Origin: JBKECY01 sp047975025
GTDB lineage: Bacteria > Bacillota > Clostridia > Lachnospirales > Lachnospiraceae
Assembly (NCBI GenBank): GCA_047975025.1
Contig: JBKECY010000007.1
Span: 8,287 to 72,286 of the forward strand
Direction: 5' to 3'
Length of the DNA stretch: 64,000 nt
Positions 52,697 to 61,240 of the stretch are shown piece by piece (position 1 is the stretch's first letter; the number at the start of each line of letters is the position of its first letter). The position numbers and the translations under genes are program-made. The notes under the pieces are model-generated. The model did not search any database. It worked only from the letters and a program-made list of their open reading frames with translations, and was not told where the DNA came from.

Positions 52697-54474
52697 GATC
52701 TATCCTCCTTCACAATCGCTTTCTTAGGGCATACCTGCGCACATACATCACAGCCAACGCACTGTGCTCTGTGAATTGACATTTTCTTGGTATCTGCATG
52801 ATAATAGGTCGCCGGGCAGCCGACCTTAAGACAGGCTCTGCAACCGATACATTTTTCTTCGTCCACGTAGTTCTTCGTAGCAAACAAATCATCAAACTCA
52901 TCCAAATCCGCTTCCGAGAATTTCTTGAGAACGCAGGGATATCTCGTAATAATCACAGAGGGTTCATCCAGAGTAAGACAGGTATCCAGCGCCTGATCTA
53001 CTTCTTCGAGATGATTCGGGTCAATAACATACACATGCTTGACGCCGATCGCTCTTACGACTTCTTCAATATCAATGATTGTCGTCGGTTCTCCTTTTAC
53101 AGTAAAGCCACTGCCTGGGTTTTCCTGATGTCCGGTCATGCCTGTGATTCGGTTATCGAGAATAATATTAACCGTATCGCTTTGATTGTATACTGTATTG
53201 ATCAGTGAATTGATACCTGTATGGAAAAATGTGGAATCTCCCAGGACACCCACCACCCGCTTCTTCTCAGGTGTTGTATTGAACACTTTCTGTGCTCCAT
53301 GTCCCAGGCTAAAGCTGGCTCCCATGCAGACAGTCGAATCCATTGCCTGGTATGGCTTGCCTGCGGCGAGCGTATAGCATCCGATATCGCCGCTGATCAT
53401 AATATTCTTGCGTTTTCCCAAACGGTAGAACAAACCTCTGTGCGGACAGCCGGCACATAGGGCAGGCGCACGCCCTGTCAGTTTTGAACGGTCATATTCC
53501 GCCACTTCTGTCTGTTCATTAAGCAGATATTTCCGCAATACATCCGGTGTCATTTCGCCATAGGAAGGAAGTACATCCTTGCCAATACAGGAAATGCCCT
53601 GCATCCGCACGAACTCCTCAATATACGGATCATTCTCTTCAATAATATACACTGTTTGAACGTTTTTACAAAAATCCACTATTTTCTGCTTCGGCAGTGG
53701 ATAAGTAAAACCAAGCTTAAGGTAGGAAGCTTCGCTTCCAAACACCTCTCTGGCATAATGGTAGCATACGCCGGATGAAATAACACCAATCTTAGCCCCA
53801 TGATCTTCCACCACGTTAAATGGGGATTCTTCACTGTATGCTGCCAGATGTCCAATCCGCTCCTCCAGTTTGACGCGCAAATTACGCGCAATGGCAGGCA
53901 GGCAAACATATTTCGCCGGATTTTTCTCCCAGGTCTTCAGCTCTGTATCTGTGCGCTCTTTCAGCTCAACAATTGACTTCGAATGGCAGACACGTGTCGT
54001 CATTCTCAAGATAACAGGGGTATCAAATTCTTCACTTAAAATGTAAGCTGCCTTTACCATGTCGATGCATTCCTGTGAATTAGCTGGCTCCATCATGGCA
54101 ATTTTGGAATGCTTGGCATAATTTCTGTTATCCTGTTCATTCTGGGAAGAGAACATCCCCGGTTCATCTGCGGTCACAATAACATTACCGCCATTTACAC
54201 CCATGTAGGCCCATGTAAACATAGGATCCGCCGCCACATTCATACCCACATGCTTCATGGAAACGATACTTCTTGCACCTGCAATGGAGGCTCCAATTGC
54301 CGATTCCATTGCCACCTTCTCATTCGGTGCCCACTCCGCATATATTTCACTATATTGCGACAAATTCTCCATAATTTCAGTGCTGGGCGTTCCCGGGTAG
54401 GCGGAGGCAAAGGTCACTCCCGCCTCAAATGCGCCCCTTGCAACTGCCTCGTCACCTGTTAATAGAACTTTCAT
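52693..54474 (-). CDS. iorA: Indolepyruvate oxidoreductase, alpha subunit
   Basis: IorA with IorB converts indolepyruvate, phenylpyruvate or hydroxyphenylpyruvate plus CoA to the aryl-acetyl-CoA, reducing ferredoxin. The 593-residue product has GDEAVARGAFEAGVTFASAYPGTPS near the N-terminus (given in part: SAYPGTPSTEI), the TPP domain with GDIGCYTL and GDSTFFHTGINSLIN, and two C-terminal 4Fe-4S motifs (CIGCRACLKVGCPA and CVGCDVCAQVCPKKAI). GGAGG precedes the ATG, 3 bases after the icd stop. Confidence 0.96.
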   Translation of the reverse strand: MKVLLTGDEAVARGAFEAGVTFASAYPGTPSTEIMENLSQYSEIYAEWAPNEKVAMESAIGASIAGARSIVSMKHVGMNVAADPMFTWAYMGVNGGNVIVTADEPGMFSSQNEQDNRNYAKHSKIAMMEPANSQECIDMVKAAYILSEEFDTPVILRMTTRVCHSKSIVELKERTDTELKTWEKNPAKYVCLPAIARNLRVKLEERIGHLAAYSEESPFNVVEDHGAKIGVISSGVCYHYAREVFGSEASYLKLGFTYPLPKQKIVDFCKNVQTVYIIEENDPYIEEFVRMQGISCIGKDVLPSYGEMTPDVLRKYLLNEQTEVAEYDRSKLTGRAPALCAGCPHRGLFYRLGKRKNIMISGDIGCYTLAAGKPYQAMDSTVCMGASFSLGHGAQKVFNTTPEKKRVVGVLGDSTFFHTGINSLINTVYNQSDTVNIILDNRITGMTGHQENPGSGFTVKGEPTTIIDIEEVVRAIGVKHVYVIDPNHLEEVDQALDTCLTLDEPSVIITRYPCVLKKFSEADLDEFDDLFATKNYVDEEKCIGCRACLKVGCPATYYHADTKKMSIHRAQCVGCDVCAQVCPKKAIVKEDRS

Positions 54475-54477
54475 ATT

Positions 54478-55680
54478 CTAAGCCTCCAATTTATTTCTAA
54501 TGGCAAGAATGAAATCCTTGCTGTTTAAAACCATTGGGTTTTCAATGCTCGTTATAAGAGCAAGATCCTTCGTCATTTTTCCGCTTTCAATCGTGGAAAG
54601 TGTTGCTTCCTCTAATTTGTCAGCCAATGCCACGAGTTCCGCATTCTGATCCAGTTCACCACGCTTTTTGAGAGCGCCCGTCCATGCAAAGATAGTCGCT
54701 ACTGAGTTGGTAGAAGTCTCCTCACCTTTCAGGTGTTTATAATAATGACGCTGTACAGTCCCATGGGCCGCCTCGTATTCATACACACCTTTGGGTGATA
54801 CCAATACAGATGTCATCATAGCCAGTGAACCAAATGCGGAAGACACCATATCACTCATAACATCACCGTCATAATTCTTGCAGGCCCAGATAAAGCCTCC
54901 GTCTGCCTTCATTACGCGCGCTACGGCATCATCAATCAATGTGTAGAAATATTCGATTCCCGCTTCTTCGAAGCGTGCAGCAAATTCAGTATCATAAATC
55001 TCCTGGAAAATATCTTTGAATCTGTGATCGTATTTTTTTGAAATCGTATCCTTGGTAGCAAACCAAATATCCTGCTTGGTATCAAGTGCATAGCTAAAGG
55101 AACTTCTGGCGAAGCTTCCGATGGAAGCATCCAGATTATGCATACCCTGTACGATACCCGGTCCGTCAAATTCATGGATCAGTTCTTTCGACACTGTCCC
55201 GTCTGCTGCGGTATAAACCAGTTCAACTTTTCCGGCTCCCGGGATGCTCATCTCAGCGTTTTTATACACATCGCCGTAGGCATGACGAGCTAATGTAATT
55301 GGTTTTACCCAATTTTTCACACATGGCTCAATTCCCTTTACCAAAATCGGTGCGCGAAATACGGTTCCATCAAGAAGCGCACGAATCGTCCCATTCGGGC
55401 TTTTCCACATGGTAGAAAGCTTATATTCATCCATTCTGGCTGCATTCGGGGTTATCGTAGCACATTTTACCGCTACGCCATACTTCAAGGTGGCTTCGGC
55501 AGAATCTACTGTAATCTGGTCATTTGTCTCATTTCTTTTTTCAAGTCCCAGGTCATAGTACTCTGTCTTAAGGTCAATAAAGGGAAGCAGCAGCTCGTCT
55601 TTAATCACCTGCCAGAGAATACGGGTCATTTCATCTCCATCCATCTCAACTAAAGGTGTCGTCATTGTGATCTTACTCAT
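54478..55680 (-). CDS. icd: NADP-dependent isocitrate dehydrogenase
   Basis: This 400-residue enzyme decarboxylates isocitrate to 2-oxoglutarate with NADP. It is the eukaryote-like dimeric type, starting MTTPLVEMDGDEMTRILW rather than the E. coli type. Family segments are KCATITPNAARMDEYKLS, WKSPNGTIRALLDGTVFRAP in part (WKSPNGTIRA), DDAVARVMKADGGFIWACKN in part and EAAHGTVQRHYY. It is joined to iorA by 3 bases, so the operon both makes 2-oxoglutarate and uses an aminotransferase that could use it as acceptor. GGAGGAAC precedes the ATG. Confidence 0.95.
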   Translation of the reverse strand: MSKITMTTPLVEMDGDEMTRILWQVIKDELLLPFIDLKTEYYDLGLEKRNETNDQITVDSAEATLKYGVAVKCATITPNAARMDEYKLSTMWKSPNGTIRALLDGTVFRAPILVKGIEPCVKNWVKPITLARHAYGDVYKNAEMSIPGAGKVELVYTAADGTVSKELIHEFDGPGIVQGMHNLDASIGSFARSSFSYALDTKQDIWFATKDTISKKYDHRFKDIFQEIYDTEFAARFEEAGIEYFYTLIDDAVARVMKADGGFIWACKNYDGDVMSDMVSSAFGSLAMMTSVLVSPKGVYEYEAAHGTVQRHYYKHLKGEETSTNSVATIFAWTGALKKRGELDQNAELVALADKLEEATLSTIESGKMTKDLALITSIENPMVLNSKDFILAIRNKLEA

Positions 55681-55728
55681 ATTGTTCCTCCGTCATCCTA
55701 AACTGTGGTTATCATGTGCGTATTGCGT

Positions 55729-56988
55729 TTATCTCTTGGCTTTTAACAGGCAGGACCGAAGCAGCGTTAATGCTGCCACAGCTGCCTGCTCCCGTATCTT
55801 CTCTCGCTCTCCTGTAAAATGGAACTCAGATACTTTAACTTTATCATGTATTGCACAGGCAATAAAAACCGTACCGACCGGTTTTGCCGGACTGCCGCCA
55901 CCGGGGCCCGCTATGCCTGTAATGGATACACATACATCCGTATGAGCCTGACGATTTCCGCCACGCGCCATTTCAATAGCGGTCTGGGCACTTACGGCTC
56001 CATACTTTTTAAGTGTTTCTTTGTGCACTGCAATAGTTCGTCTCTTGGCCTTGTTACTATACGTTACAAAACCTTCCTTGAACACTTCAGAGGCACCCGC
56101 ATGGCTTACCATCTTAGATGCCAGCCAGCCCCCGGTGCAGGATTCCGCAAGTGAAAGAGTCATCTTAAGATTCTTCATCAGCGTAATAATAACATCCGAT
56201 AATGTTTCATCCTCATCCGAGGTAAAAATGTTGCGGCCAAAACGCTTTTTGAGTTCTGTCAGCATCGGCTTATTAAGTTCTTTCGCTTCCGCCTCACTTT
56301 GCGCCTTGGCGGTCACCCGTAAATGCACCTCTCCTGTTTTAGCATAGGGAGCAATCGTAGGGTTGGACTGTGCTTCAATCAAATCAGAAATCTCTGATTC
56401 CACCTGACTTTCACCAATACCACAAATCTTAATCATTTGCGAGTAAATAATCTCCGGCTGCAGGCTGCGCAGATATGGAAATACCTGTTCTTTGAACATG
56501 GGTTTTAATTCATTCGGCGGGCCAGGAAGTAAAATGACCGTCTTGCCGTCCTTTTCCAATAGCAGTCCCGGTGCCGTTCCGTTGCTGTTAGGAAGTACTT
56601 TGGCGCCTTCAATAATAAGTGCCTGCTTCCAGTTATTGCTTGTGGCAACACGCCCCGGATGGTTTTTGACAAATATTTCCAAAAATTCCTCAAGTTTTAC
56701 CCGCCATGCGGCATCTTCAACAAGCGGAAGATTGAAAACCTGTGCCACCACTTCTTTGGTAAGGTCATCTTTCGTCGGGCCAAGTCCACCTGTGTAGATC
56801 AGTACATCCGAACGTTCAAGGGCCGTCTTGGTCACATTTGTCAAACGTGCATCATTGTCTCCTACGACTGTTTGATAATATAATGACAGCCCCAGATCCG
56901 CACATTTTTTGGACAGATAGGCTGCATTCGTATTGACAATATTGCCAAGTAAAATTTCTGTACCTACCGAAATCAGTTCAACAATCAT
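55729..56988 (-). CDS. cinA: CinA, nicotinamide-nucleotide amidohydrolase family
   Basis: A 419-residue two-domain protein. The N-terminal MoCF-like COG1058 domain (VGTEILLGNIVNTNAAYLS, IYTGGLGPTKDD) is an ADP-ribose-type pyrophosphatase in related proteins, and the C-terminal PncC domain (LAESCTGGWLASK, GFVTYSNKAK, SITGIAGPGGG) deamidates NMN. It follows pgsA by 19 bases. In many Firmicutes recA follows cinA; here icd-iorAB follows and recA is about 25 kb away. Confidence 0.94.
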   Translation of the reverse strand: MIVELISVGTEILLGNIVNTNAAYLSKKCADLGLSLYYQTVVGDNDARLTNVTKTALERSDVLIYTGGLGPTKDDLTKEVVAQVFNLPLVEDAAWRVKLEEFLEIFVKNHPGRVATSNNWKQALIIEGAKVLPNSNGTAPGLLLEKDGKTVILLPGPPNELKPMFKEQVFPYLRSLQPEIIYSQMIKICGIGESQVESEISDLIEAQSNPTIAPYAKTGEVHLRVTAKAQSEAEAKELNKPMLTELKKRFGRNIFTSDEDETLSDVIITLMKNLKMTLSLAESCTGGWLASKMVSHAGASEVFKEGFVTYSNKAKRRTIAVHKETLKKYGAVSAQTAIEMARGGNRQAHTDVCVSITGIAGPGGGSPAKPVGTVFIACAIHDKVKVSEFHFTGEREKIREQAAVAALTLLRSCLLKAKR

Positions 56989-57007
56989 TTTTTCCGCCTT
57001 TCTATCA

Positions 57008-57547
57008 TCAATCTTGCATTGAAATTACTTTTGAGTTCTTAATCAGATAATCCGCCAGTGACACGATTGTCAATACCAGAGACAGATAGATGAATATCTG
57101 CTCCAACACAACGAAGCCGCCGCCTAAATCTAATATCAACAAAATAATCATGAGCATCTGTGATACTGTTTTAAATTTCCCCCAGTAACTTGCAGCAATG
57201 ACAACTCCATTGTCAGAAGCAACCAGTCTGAAGCCGCTTATAATAAATTCCCGGGCAATGATAATAATCACGATATAGGCCGGAAGCCGTCCTTGGTCCA
57301 TAAGGCACAAAAGTGCCGAGCAGACCAGCAGTTTATCCGCCAGAGGATCCATGAATTTCCCAAAATCTGTAATCAGATTATACTTTCGGGCCAGATACCC
57401 GTCCAGCCAGTCGGTCGCACTCGCCAGACAAAAAATAACCAATACGATCCACTTACCTGCGGCTGCCCTCCACCCGGTCAGCATAAAGATGACCAGAATC
57501 GGTACCATAAGCATTCTAAGCACTGTCAGTTTATTCGGTGTATTCAT
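57008..57547 (-). CDS. pgsA: CDP-diacylglycerol--glycerol-3-phosphate 3-phosphatidyltransferase
   Basis: PgsA makes phosphatidylglycerol phosphate, the first step to phosphatidylglycerol. The 179-residue membrane protein has the CDP-alcohol phosphotransferase signature spread through DWLDGYLARKYNLITDFGKF and MDPLADK, with all aspartates in place, and about five or six hydrophobic segments. ATG 57547 has GGAG 9 bases upstream; TTG 57550 is rejected. It overlaps rimO by 17 bases. Confidence 0.95.
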   Translation of the reverse strand: MNTPNKLTVLRMLMVPILVIFMLTGWRAAAGKWIVLVIFCLASATDWLDGYLARKYNLITDFGKFMDPLADKLLVCSALLCLMDQGRLPAYIVIIIIAREFIISGFRLVASDNGVVIAASYWGKFKTVSQMLMIILLILDLGGGFVVLEQIFIYLSLVLTIVSLADYLIKNSKVISMQD

Positions 57548-58868
57548 CAATAAGCTCTCCCATCAAATCATATTCCAGCGCTCCTGTGACACGTACTTTG
57601 GCGAAATCGCCAGAAACCAGTGTCTGTGAAGCAGCCACAAATATATAACCGTCAACATTTGGTGCATCACCATAGGTTCTGCCCACATAGGTATTCTCTT
57701 CTTCAAGTCTTCCTTCCATCATGACAAGCATCTCCTGTCCGATACGCTCCTGTCCTTTGTCATATGAGATTTCCTGTTGAAGTTCCATTAATTCAATTTT
57801 TCTGTCTTCCTTGACTTCCTCCGGAATCTGTTCTGAGAAGGAAGCTGCCGGTGTATCTTCTTCTGCCGAATAGGTGAACACGCCCAGACGGTCGAATTCC
57901 ATCGCATTCACAAATGCCATCAGCTCTTCATGCTGTTCCTGTGTTTCTCCCGGAAATCCTGTAATCAGACTGGTTCTGAGAAACACTCCCGGTATCCTGG
58001 CTCTTATATCTGTCACGATAGCGATAAGTTCTTCCTTGGTTGTCCGTCTTCCCATTCTACGCAGAATCTCGTTATTCGCATGCTGTATCGGCAGGTCAAT
58101 GTAGTTACAGACCTTGGGCAGCCTTGCGATTGCTTCCACAAGCGCAGGGTAAATTTCTTCCGGATAACAATATAAGACTCGTATCCAGACAATTCCCTGC
58201 ACTTCACTTAGCGCTTCCAAAAGCTGGTGAAGACGTTTTTCCTTGTATAAATCCATTCCATACAGTGTGGTTTCCTGTGCGACCAGAATCAGTTCTTTGA
58301 CACCGGCCTCTGCCAGTTCCTGTGCCTGGCTCACCAGATTTTCCAGCGGAACACTTCTGTATTTTCCCCGAAGGGAAGGGATAATGCAATAGGTACAATG
58401 CTTATCACAGCCTTCTGCAATTTTTAAATAGGCATAGTGGCCGCCGGTAGTCAAAAGTCTGCGTCCCGGAGTCTCAACGCTGACATCCGGCGAGATACAG
58501 GTAATCGCTCTATGGCCGCCAAGTGCCGTATTAATAGCTTCGATCAGCGTATCATATGCACTGGTTCCAAGGACTGCATCTACTTCCGGGATTTCTTCGA
58601 TGATTTCTTCTTTATATCTCTGCGCCATACAGCCGGTCACAATCAGAGCCTTACAAACACCTTCTGTCTTATAAGGTACCATACCAAGAATTGTCTCAAT
58701 GCTCTCTTCCTTTGCATCCTGAATAAAACAGCAGGTATTGACAACAATAATGTCGGCCTTTTCTTCTTCGTCTACCAGACTGTGTCCTTCTCTTGCCAGA
58801 AGTCCCAGCATTTCTTCAGAATCCACGAGGTTTTTATCACACCCCAGGGATACAAATAATACATTCAT
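57531..58868 (-). CDS. rimO: Ribosomal protein S12 methylthiotransferase
   Basis: RimO adds a methylthio group to an aspartate of ribosomal protein S12, using radical SAM chemistry and an extra 4Fe-4S cluster. The 445-residue product has the N-terminal UPF0004 domain (VSLGCDKNLVDSEEMLG, VNTCCFIQDAKEESIE with its cysteine, VTGCMAQRY), the radical SAM motif CDKHCTYCIIPSLRGKYRS, and a C-terminal TRAM domain. The start abuts the rpoZ stop. It overlaps pgsA by 17 bases. Confidence 0.96.
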   Translation of the reverse strand: MNVLFVSLGCDKNLVDSEEMLGLLAREGHSLVDEEEKADIIVVNTCCFIQDAKEESIETILGMVPYKTEGVCKALIVTGCMAQRYKEEIIEEIPEVDAVLGTSAYDTLIEAINTALGGHRAITCISPDVSVETPGRRLLTTGGHYAYLKIAEGCDKHCTYCIIPSLRGKYRSVPLENLVSQAQELAEAGVKELILVAQETTLYGMDLYKEKRLHQLLEALSEVQGIVWIRVLYCYPEEIYPALVEAIARLPKVCNYIDLPIQHANNEILRRMGRRTTKEELIAIVTDIRARIPGVFLRTSLITGFPGETQEQHEELMAFVNAMEFDRLGVFTYSAEEDTPAASFSEQIPEEVKEDRKIELMELQQEISYDKGQERIGQEMLVMMEGRLEEENTYVGRTYGDAPNVDGYIFVAASQTLVSGDFAKVRVTGALEYDLMGELIDEYTE

Positions 58869-59159
58869 TTATTCTTCTGCTTTCTCTTGCGTAATCTGCA
58901 CATCTGCCTCTTCCTGCTGCTCCGCCTGTGCGTCTCCTACCAAAATCTTGATTTTGCCTTTGTAAAGTTCCTCAACAGCAATAGAAAGTGCTTTCTTATC
59001 GGTTGTCTCAACCAGAGGAAGCTCCCCGTCAATAATCTGTCTGGCCCGTTTGCTGGTAGCCAGCACAATCGAATACCGGCTTTTAACTACCGGGGGCTCA
59101 TCTACTTCGATATCTTTATTTACTACCTGCATTAATTCTGAGTATGATGGATGTATCAT
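58869..59159 (-). CDS. rpoZ: RNA polymerase omega subunit
   Basis: Omega helps assemble and stabilise RNA polymerase. The 96-residue product has the omega core SRYSIVLATSKRARQIIDGE and KKALSIAVEELYKGKIKI. The C-terminal third is acidic and glutamine-rich (AQAEQQEEADVQ), as often in clostridia. It lies between gmk and rimO in the yicC-remA-gmk-rpoZ-rimO block. The ATG has AAAGGAG upstream. A small hairpin or two lie in the 84-base gap after gmk, none convincing. Confidence 0.94.
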   Translation of the reverse strand: MIHPSYSELMQVVNKDIEVDEPPVVKSRYSIVLATSKRARQIIDGELPLVETTDKKALSIAVEELYKGKIKILVGDAQAEQQEEADVQITQEKAEE

Positions 59160-59244
59160 GTTAAATCTCCTTTTCTTATGAATCCTGATCCCGCAAGCTC
59201 TAGGAGCTGCGAGGCGTGTCTATCTAAAAAGCGTACTACGCTGA

Positions 59245-59865
59245 TTATTTAAAGTCTCCCAGTTCATGTCGAATCTGTTCAATAAGCTTCTGGTTCCTGC
59301 AAGGCCTGTGCCGCTCTGTTGTTACGATTTGGTGAATCTGCTCAACACAGGTATCAATGCTGTCATTTATAACCAGATAGTCATACGCATTCATTCCCTG
59401 CGCTTCTTCAATTGCCCGATTCATACGACAGCGAATCTGTTCATCTGATTCAGACCCCCGCGTGCTCAGCCGGTTCTTAAGTTCCGCACCGGTTGGCGGC
59501 AGAACAAACAGCAATACAGCATCCGGCCTCTTTTCCTTGACCTTCAAAGCTCCCTGAATTTCAATTTCCAGTATCACATCGAATCCCTTGGAAAGTTTCT
59601 CCTGTACGTATTCCTTAGGAGTTCCATAGTAATTATCTACATATCGGGCATACTCAATCAAAGCATCCGAGGCACGAAGCTGTTCGAACTCCTCTTGCGT
59701 CTTGAAGAAGTATTCTCTCCCAGCCTGCTCACCCGGTCTCGGGCTGCGCGTCGTAGCCGATATCGATAACGCATAATTGTCATAGCGTTTCACAAGTTCT
59801 TTCATCAATGTCCCTTTGCCTGCTCCCGAGAACCCGGATACTACCAACAATACTCCCTTACACAT
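59245..59865 (-). CDS. gmk: Guanylate kinase
   Basis: Gmk phosphorylates GMP to GDP. The 206-residue product has the P-loop VVSGFSGAGKGTLMKEL, SISATTRSPRPGEQAGREYFF in part (SATTRSPRPGE), and EIEIQGALKVKEKRPDAV in part. ATG 59865 has AAGGAGA 5 bases upstream and overlaps the remA stop by 8 bases; the frame is open upstream to 59919 but the extra residues overlap remA and are not family-like. Confidence 0.95.
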   Translation of the reverse strand: MCKGVLLVVSGFSGAGKGTLMKELVKRYDNYALSISATTRSPRPGEQAGREYFFKTQEEFEQLRASDALIEYARYVDNYYGTPKEYVQEKLSKGFDVILEIEIQGALKVKEKRPDAVLLFVLPPTGAELKNRLSTRGSESDEQIRCRMNRAIEEAQGMNAYDYLVINDSIDTCVEQIHQIVTTERHRPCRNQKLIEQIRHELGDFK

Positions 59866-60133
59866 GCCACTCTCCTTTATCATCCACAGTTTCATTTTGA
59901 TTGGAAAAACGTTTTGCAATTGTCTCCGGCTGCAAAGCAGACAGGATCACTTGATCACATTGCGTTATGATGACTGCTTTGGTCTTGCGTCCCTGTGTGG
60001 CATCTACGATTGTCCCTGCGTTTTTAGCATTTTGTACAAGTCTTTTTACCGGCGCTGTATCCGGGTTAATGACTGCTACGATTTGATTCGTGTTGACAAC
60101 ATTTCCAAATCCGATATTTACTAGTTTTGACAC
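59858..60133 (-). CDS. remA: Extracellular matrix regulatory protein RemA family
   Basis: A 91-residue DUF370 protein like B. subtilis RemA, a DNA-binding activator of matrix and osmoprotection genes. The start VSKLVNIGFGNVVNTNQIVA and the later DATQGRKTKAVIITQCDQVILSA in part (GRKTKAVIITQCD, ILSALQPETIAKR) are diagnostic. The start is GTG 60133, which places the family N-terminus correctly with GAGGA 6 bases upstream; an open frame to 60184 is rejected. In clostridia this gene is widely found between yicC and gmk, so it may have a broader role than biofilm control. Confidence 0.93.
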   Translation of the reverse strand: MSKLVNIGFGNVVNTNQIVAVINPDTAPVKRLVQNAKNAGTIVDATQGRKTKAVIITQCDQVILSALQPETIAKRFSNQNETVDDKGEWHV

Positions 60134-60146
60134 ATTTATTCCTCTT

Positions 60147-61025
60147 TCATTCGATATTTTGTATCTGTTCTCTGATTTTTTCAATTCCTGTCTTTAAATC
60201 AATTGCCAGATTAGAGGTCTCAAGATCATTCGATTTCGAAAGAATGGTATTCGCCTCCCGGTTCATTTCCTGTGCAATAAAATCCAGTTTTCTGCCAATA
60301 CTTTCCCTCGTCTGAAAGGATGACTGCATCGTCTTAATATGACTTTTCAGGCGAACTGTCTCTTCATCACTGCAAATCTTATCTGAAAACATCACAACTT
60401 CCATGGCAATGCGACTGCTGTCAAGCTGCGTATCACCCAGTAACTCAGTTACTTTTTCAGTCAACTTTTTCTGATAATTCTCAATAATCAGCGGTTCACG
60501 CTCTTCAATACGCTGTACATTATCCGACATAGCCTGCAGCTTATCCAGCAAATCCGTCTGAAGTTCAGCACCTTCTGCTTCACGACAATCATTGAATTTG
60601 CGCAACGCTTCCATCAGCGCCTGCTCTAAAGGCTCCCAGAGTCCTTCCGTATCCGTTCCTGCTTCTGTCAGAGAAAAGATTTCAGGAAAGCGAGCCAGCT
60701 CAGCCGCCGTTACCTCTCCTGCAATAGCAAATCGCTCTCTTATCGTATGGATATATGTCAGATATTTGGCCGCCAGCTCCTCACGATAATCCAGCTGGAA
60801 TGCCTTTTCATTAAGGTTTTCTAAAAAAACTGCCACATCCACCTTGCCTCTGGCAATGTGCTTCTTTAAAATGTTACGGATCAAATGCTCAAACATACTG
60901 ATTTTTCTTGGCATTTTAATCTGTGACTCAAAATAACGGTGATTGACAGAACGTATTTCCACACGTATTTCAACCCCATCTCCCAATTGCTCACAGGAGG
61001 CAAATCCTGTCATGCTTCTAATCAT
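60147..61025 (-). CDS. yicC: YicC-family endoribonuclease
   Basis: A 292-residue YicC protein, starting MIRSMTGFASCEQ with EIRSVNHRYFESQIKMPRKI in part and an acidic helical C-terminus ending KTGIEKIREQIQNIE. Recent work on the family indicates an RNase that acts on small RNAs. ATG 61025 is the family start; the open frame to 61142 includes residues unlike the family. A good promoter lies upstream, so this gene heads the long minus-strand run that includes remA, gmk, rpoZ, rimO, pgsA and cinA. Confidence 0.93.
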   Translation of the reverse strand: MIRSMTGFASCEQLGDGVEIRVEIRSVNHRYFESQIKMPRKISMFEHLIRNILKKHIARGKVDVAVFLENLNEKAFQLDYREELAAKYLTYIHTIRERFAIAGEVTAAELARFPEIFSLTEAGTDTEGLWEPLEQALMEALRKFNDCREAEGAELQTDLLDKLQAMSDNVQRIEEREPLIIENYQKKLTEKVTELLGDTQLDSSRIAMEVVMFSDKICSDEETVRLKSHIKTMQSSFQTRESIGRKLDFIAQEMNREANTILSKSNDLETSNLAIDLKTGIEKIREQIQNIE

Positions 61026-61158
61026 ACCCCTTTGCTCCCCCAGACCTAAAAAATAACCTGAACGTAACACAAAGAACAAGCCTGACTTTACAAGGAATGT
61101 AAAAATCGCCCGACCATTTTTGCGATAATTCAGGTTCAACACCTTTTACTTTGTGTTA

Positions 61159-61187
61159 ATTATAAAACATTATAAAACCCTAGTCAA
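61159..61187 (-). promoter_or_regulatory. Sigma-A promoter for yicC
   Basis: Minus-strand TTGACT (61182-61187), a 17-base spacer and perfect TATAAT (61159-61164). The distance to yicC ATG is about 130 bases, so the leader is long. A divergent TATAAT (61203-61208) serves rqcH, with a poor -35 box. Confidence 0.6.
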
Positions 61188-61240
61188 ATCCTTTTTTTTT
61201 GCTATAATAAGTTAACAGAGATTGAATAGGAGTACACAAT

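Noticed and set aside
59160..59244. Small stems such as GCG-TAGTA-CGC followed by TTTTT between rpoZ and gmk as a terminator
   Set aside because: A 3-bp stem is too weak and the genes belong to one conserved block.
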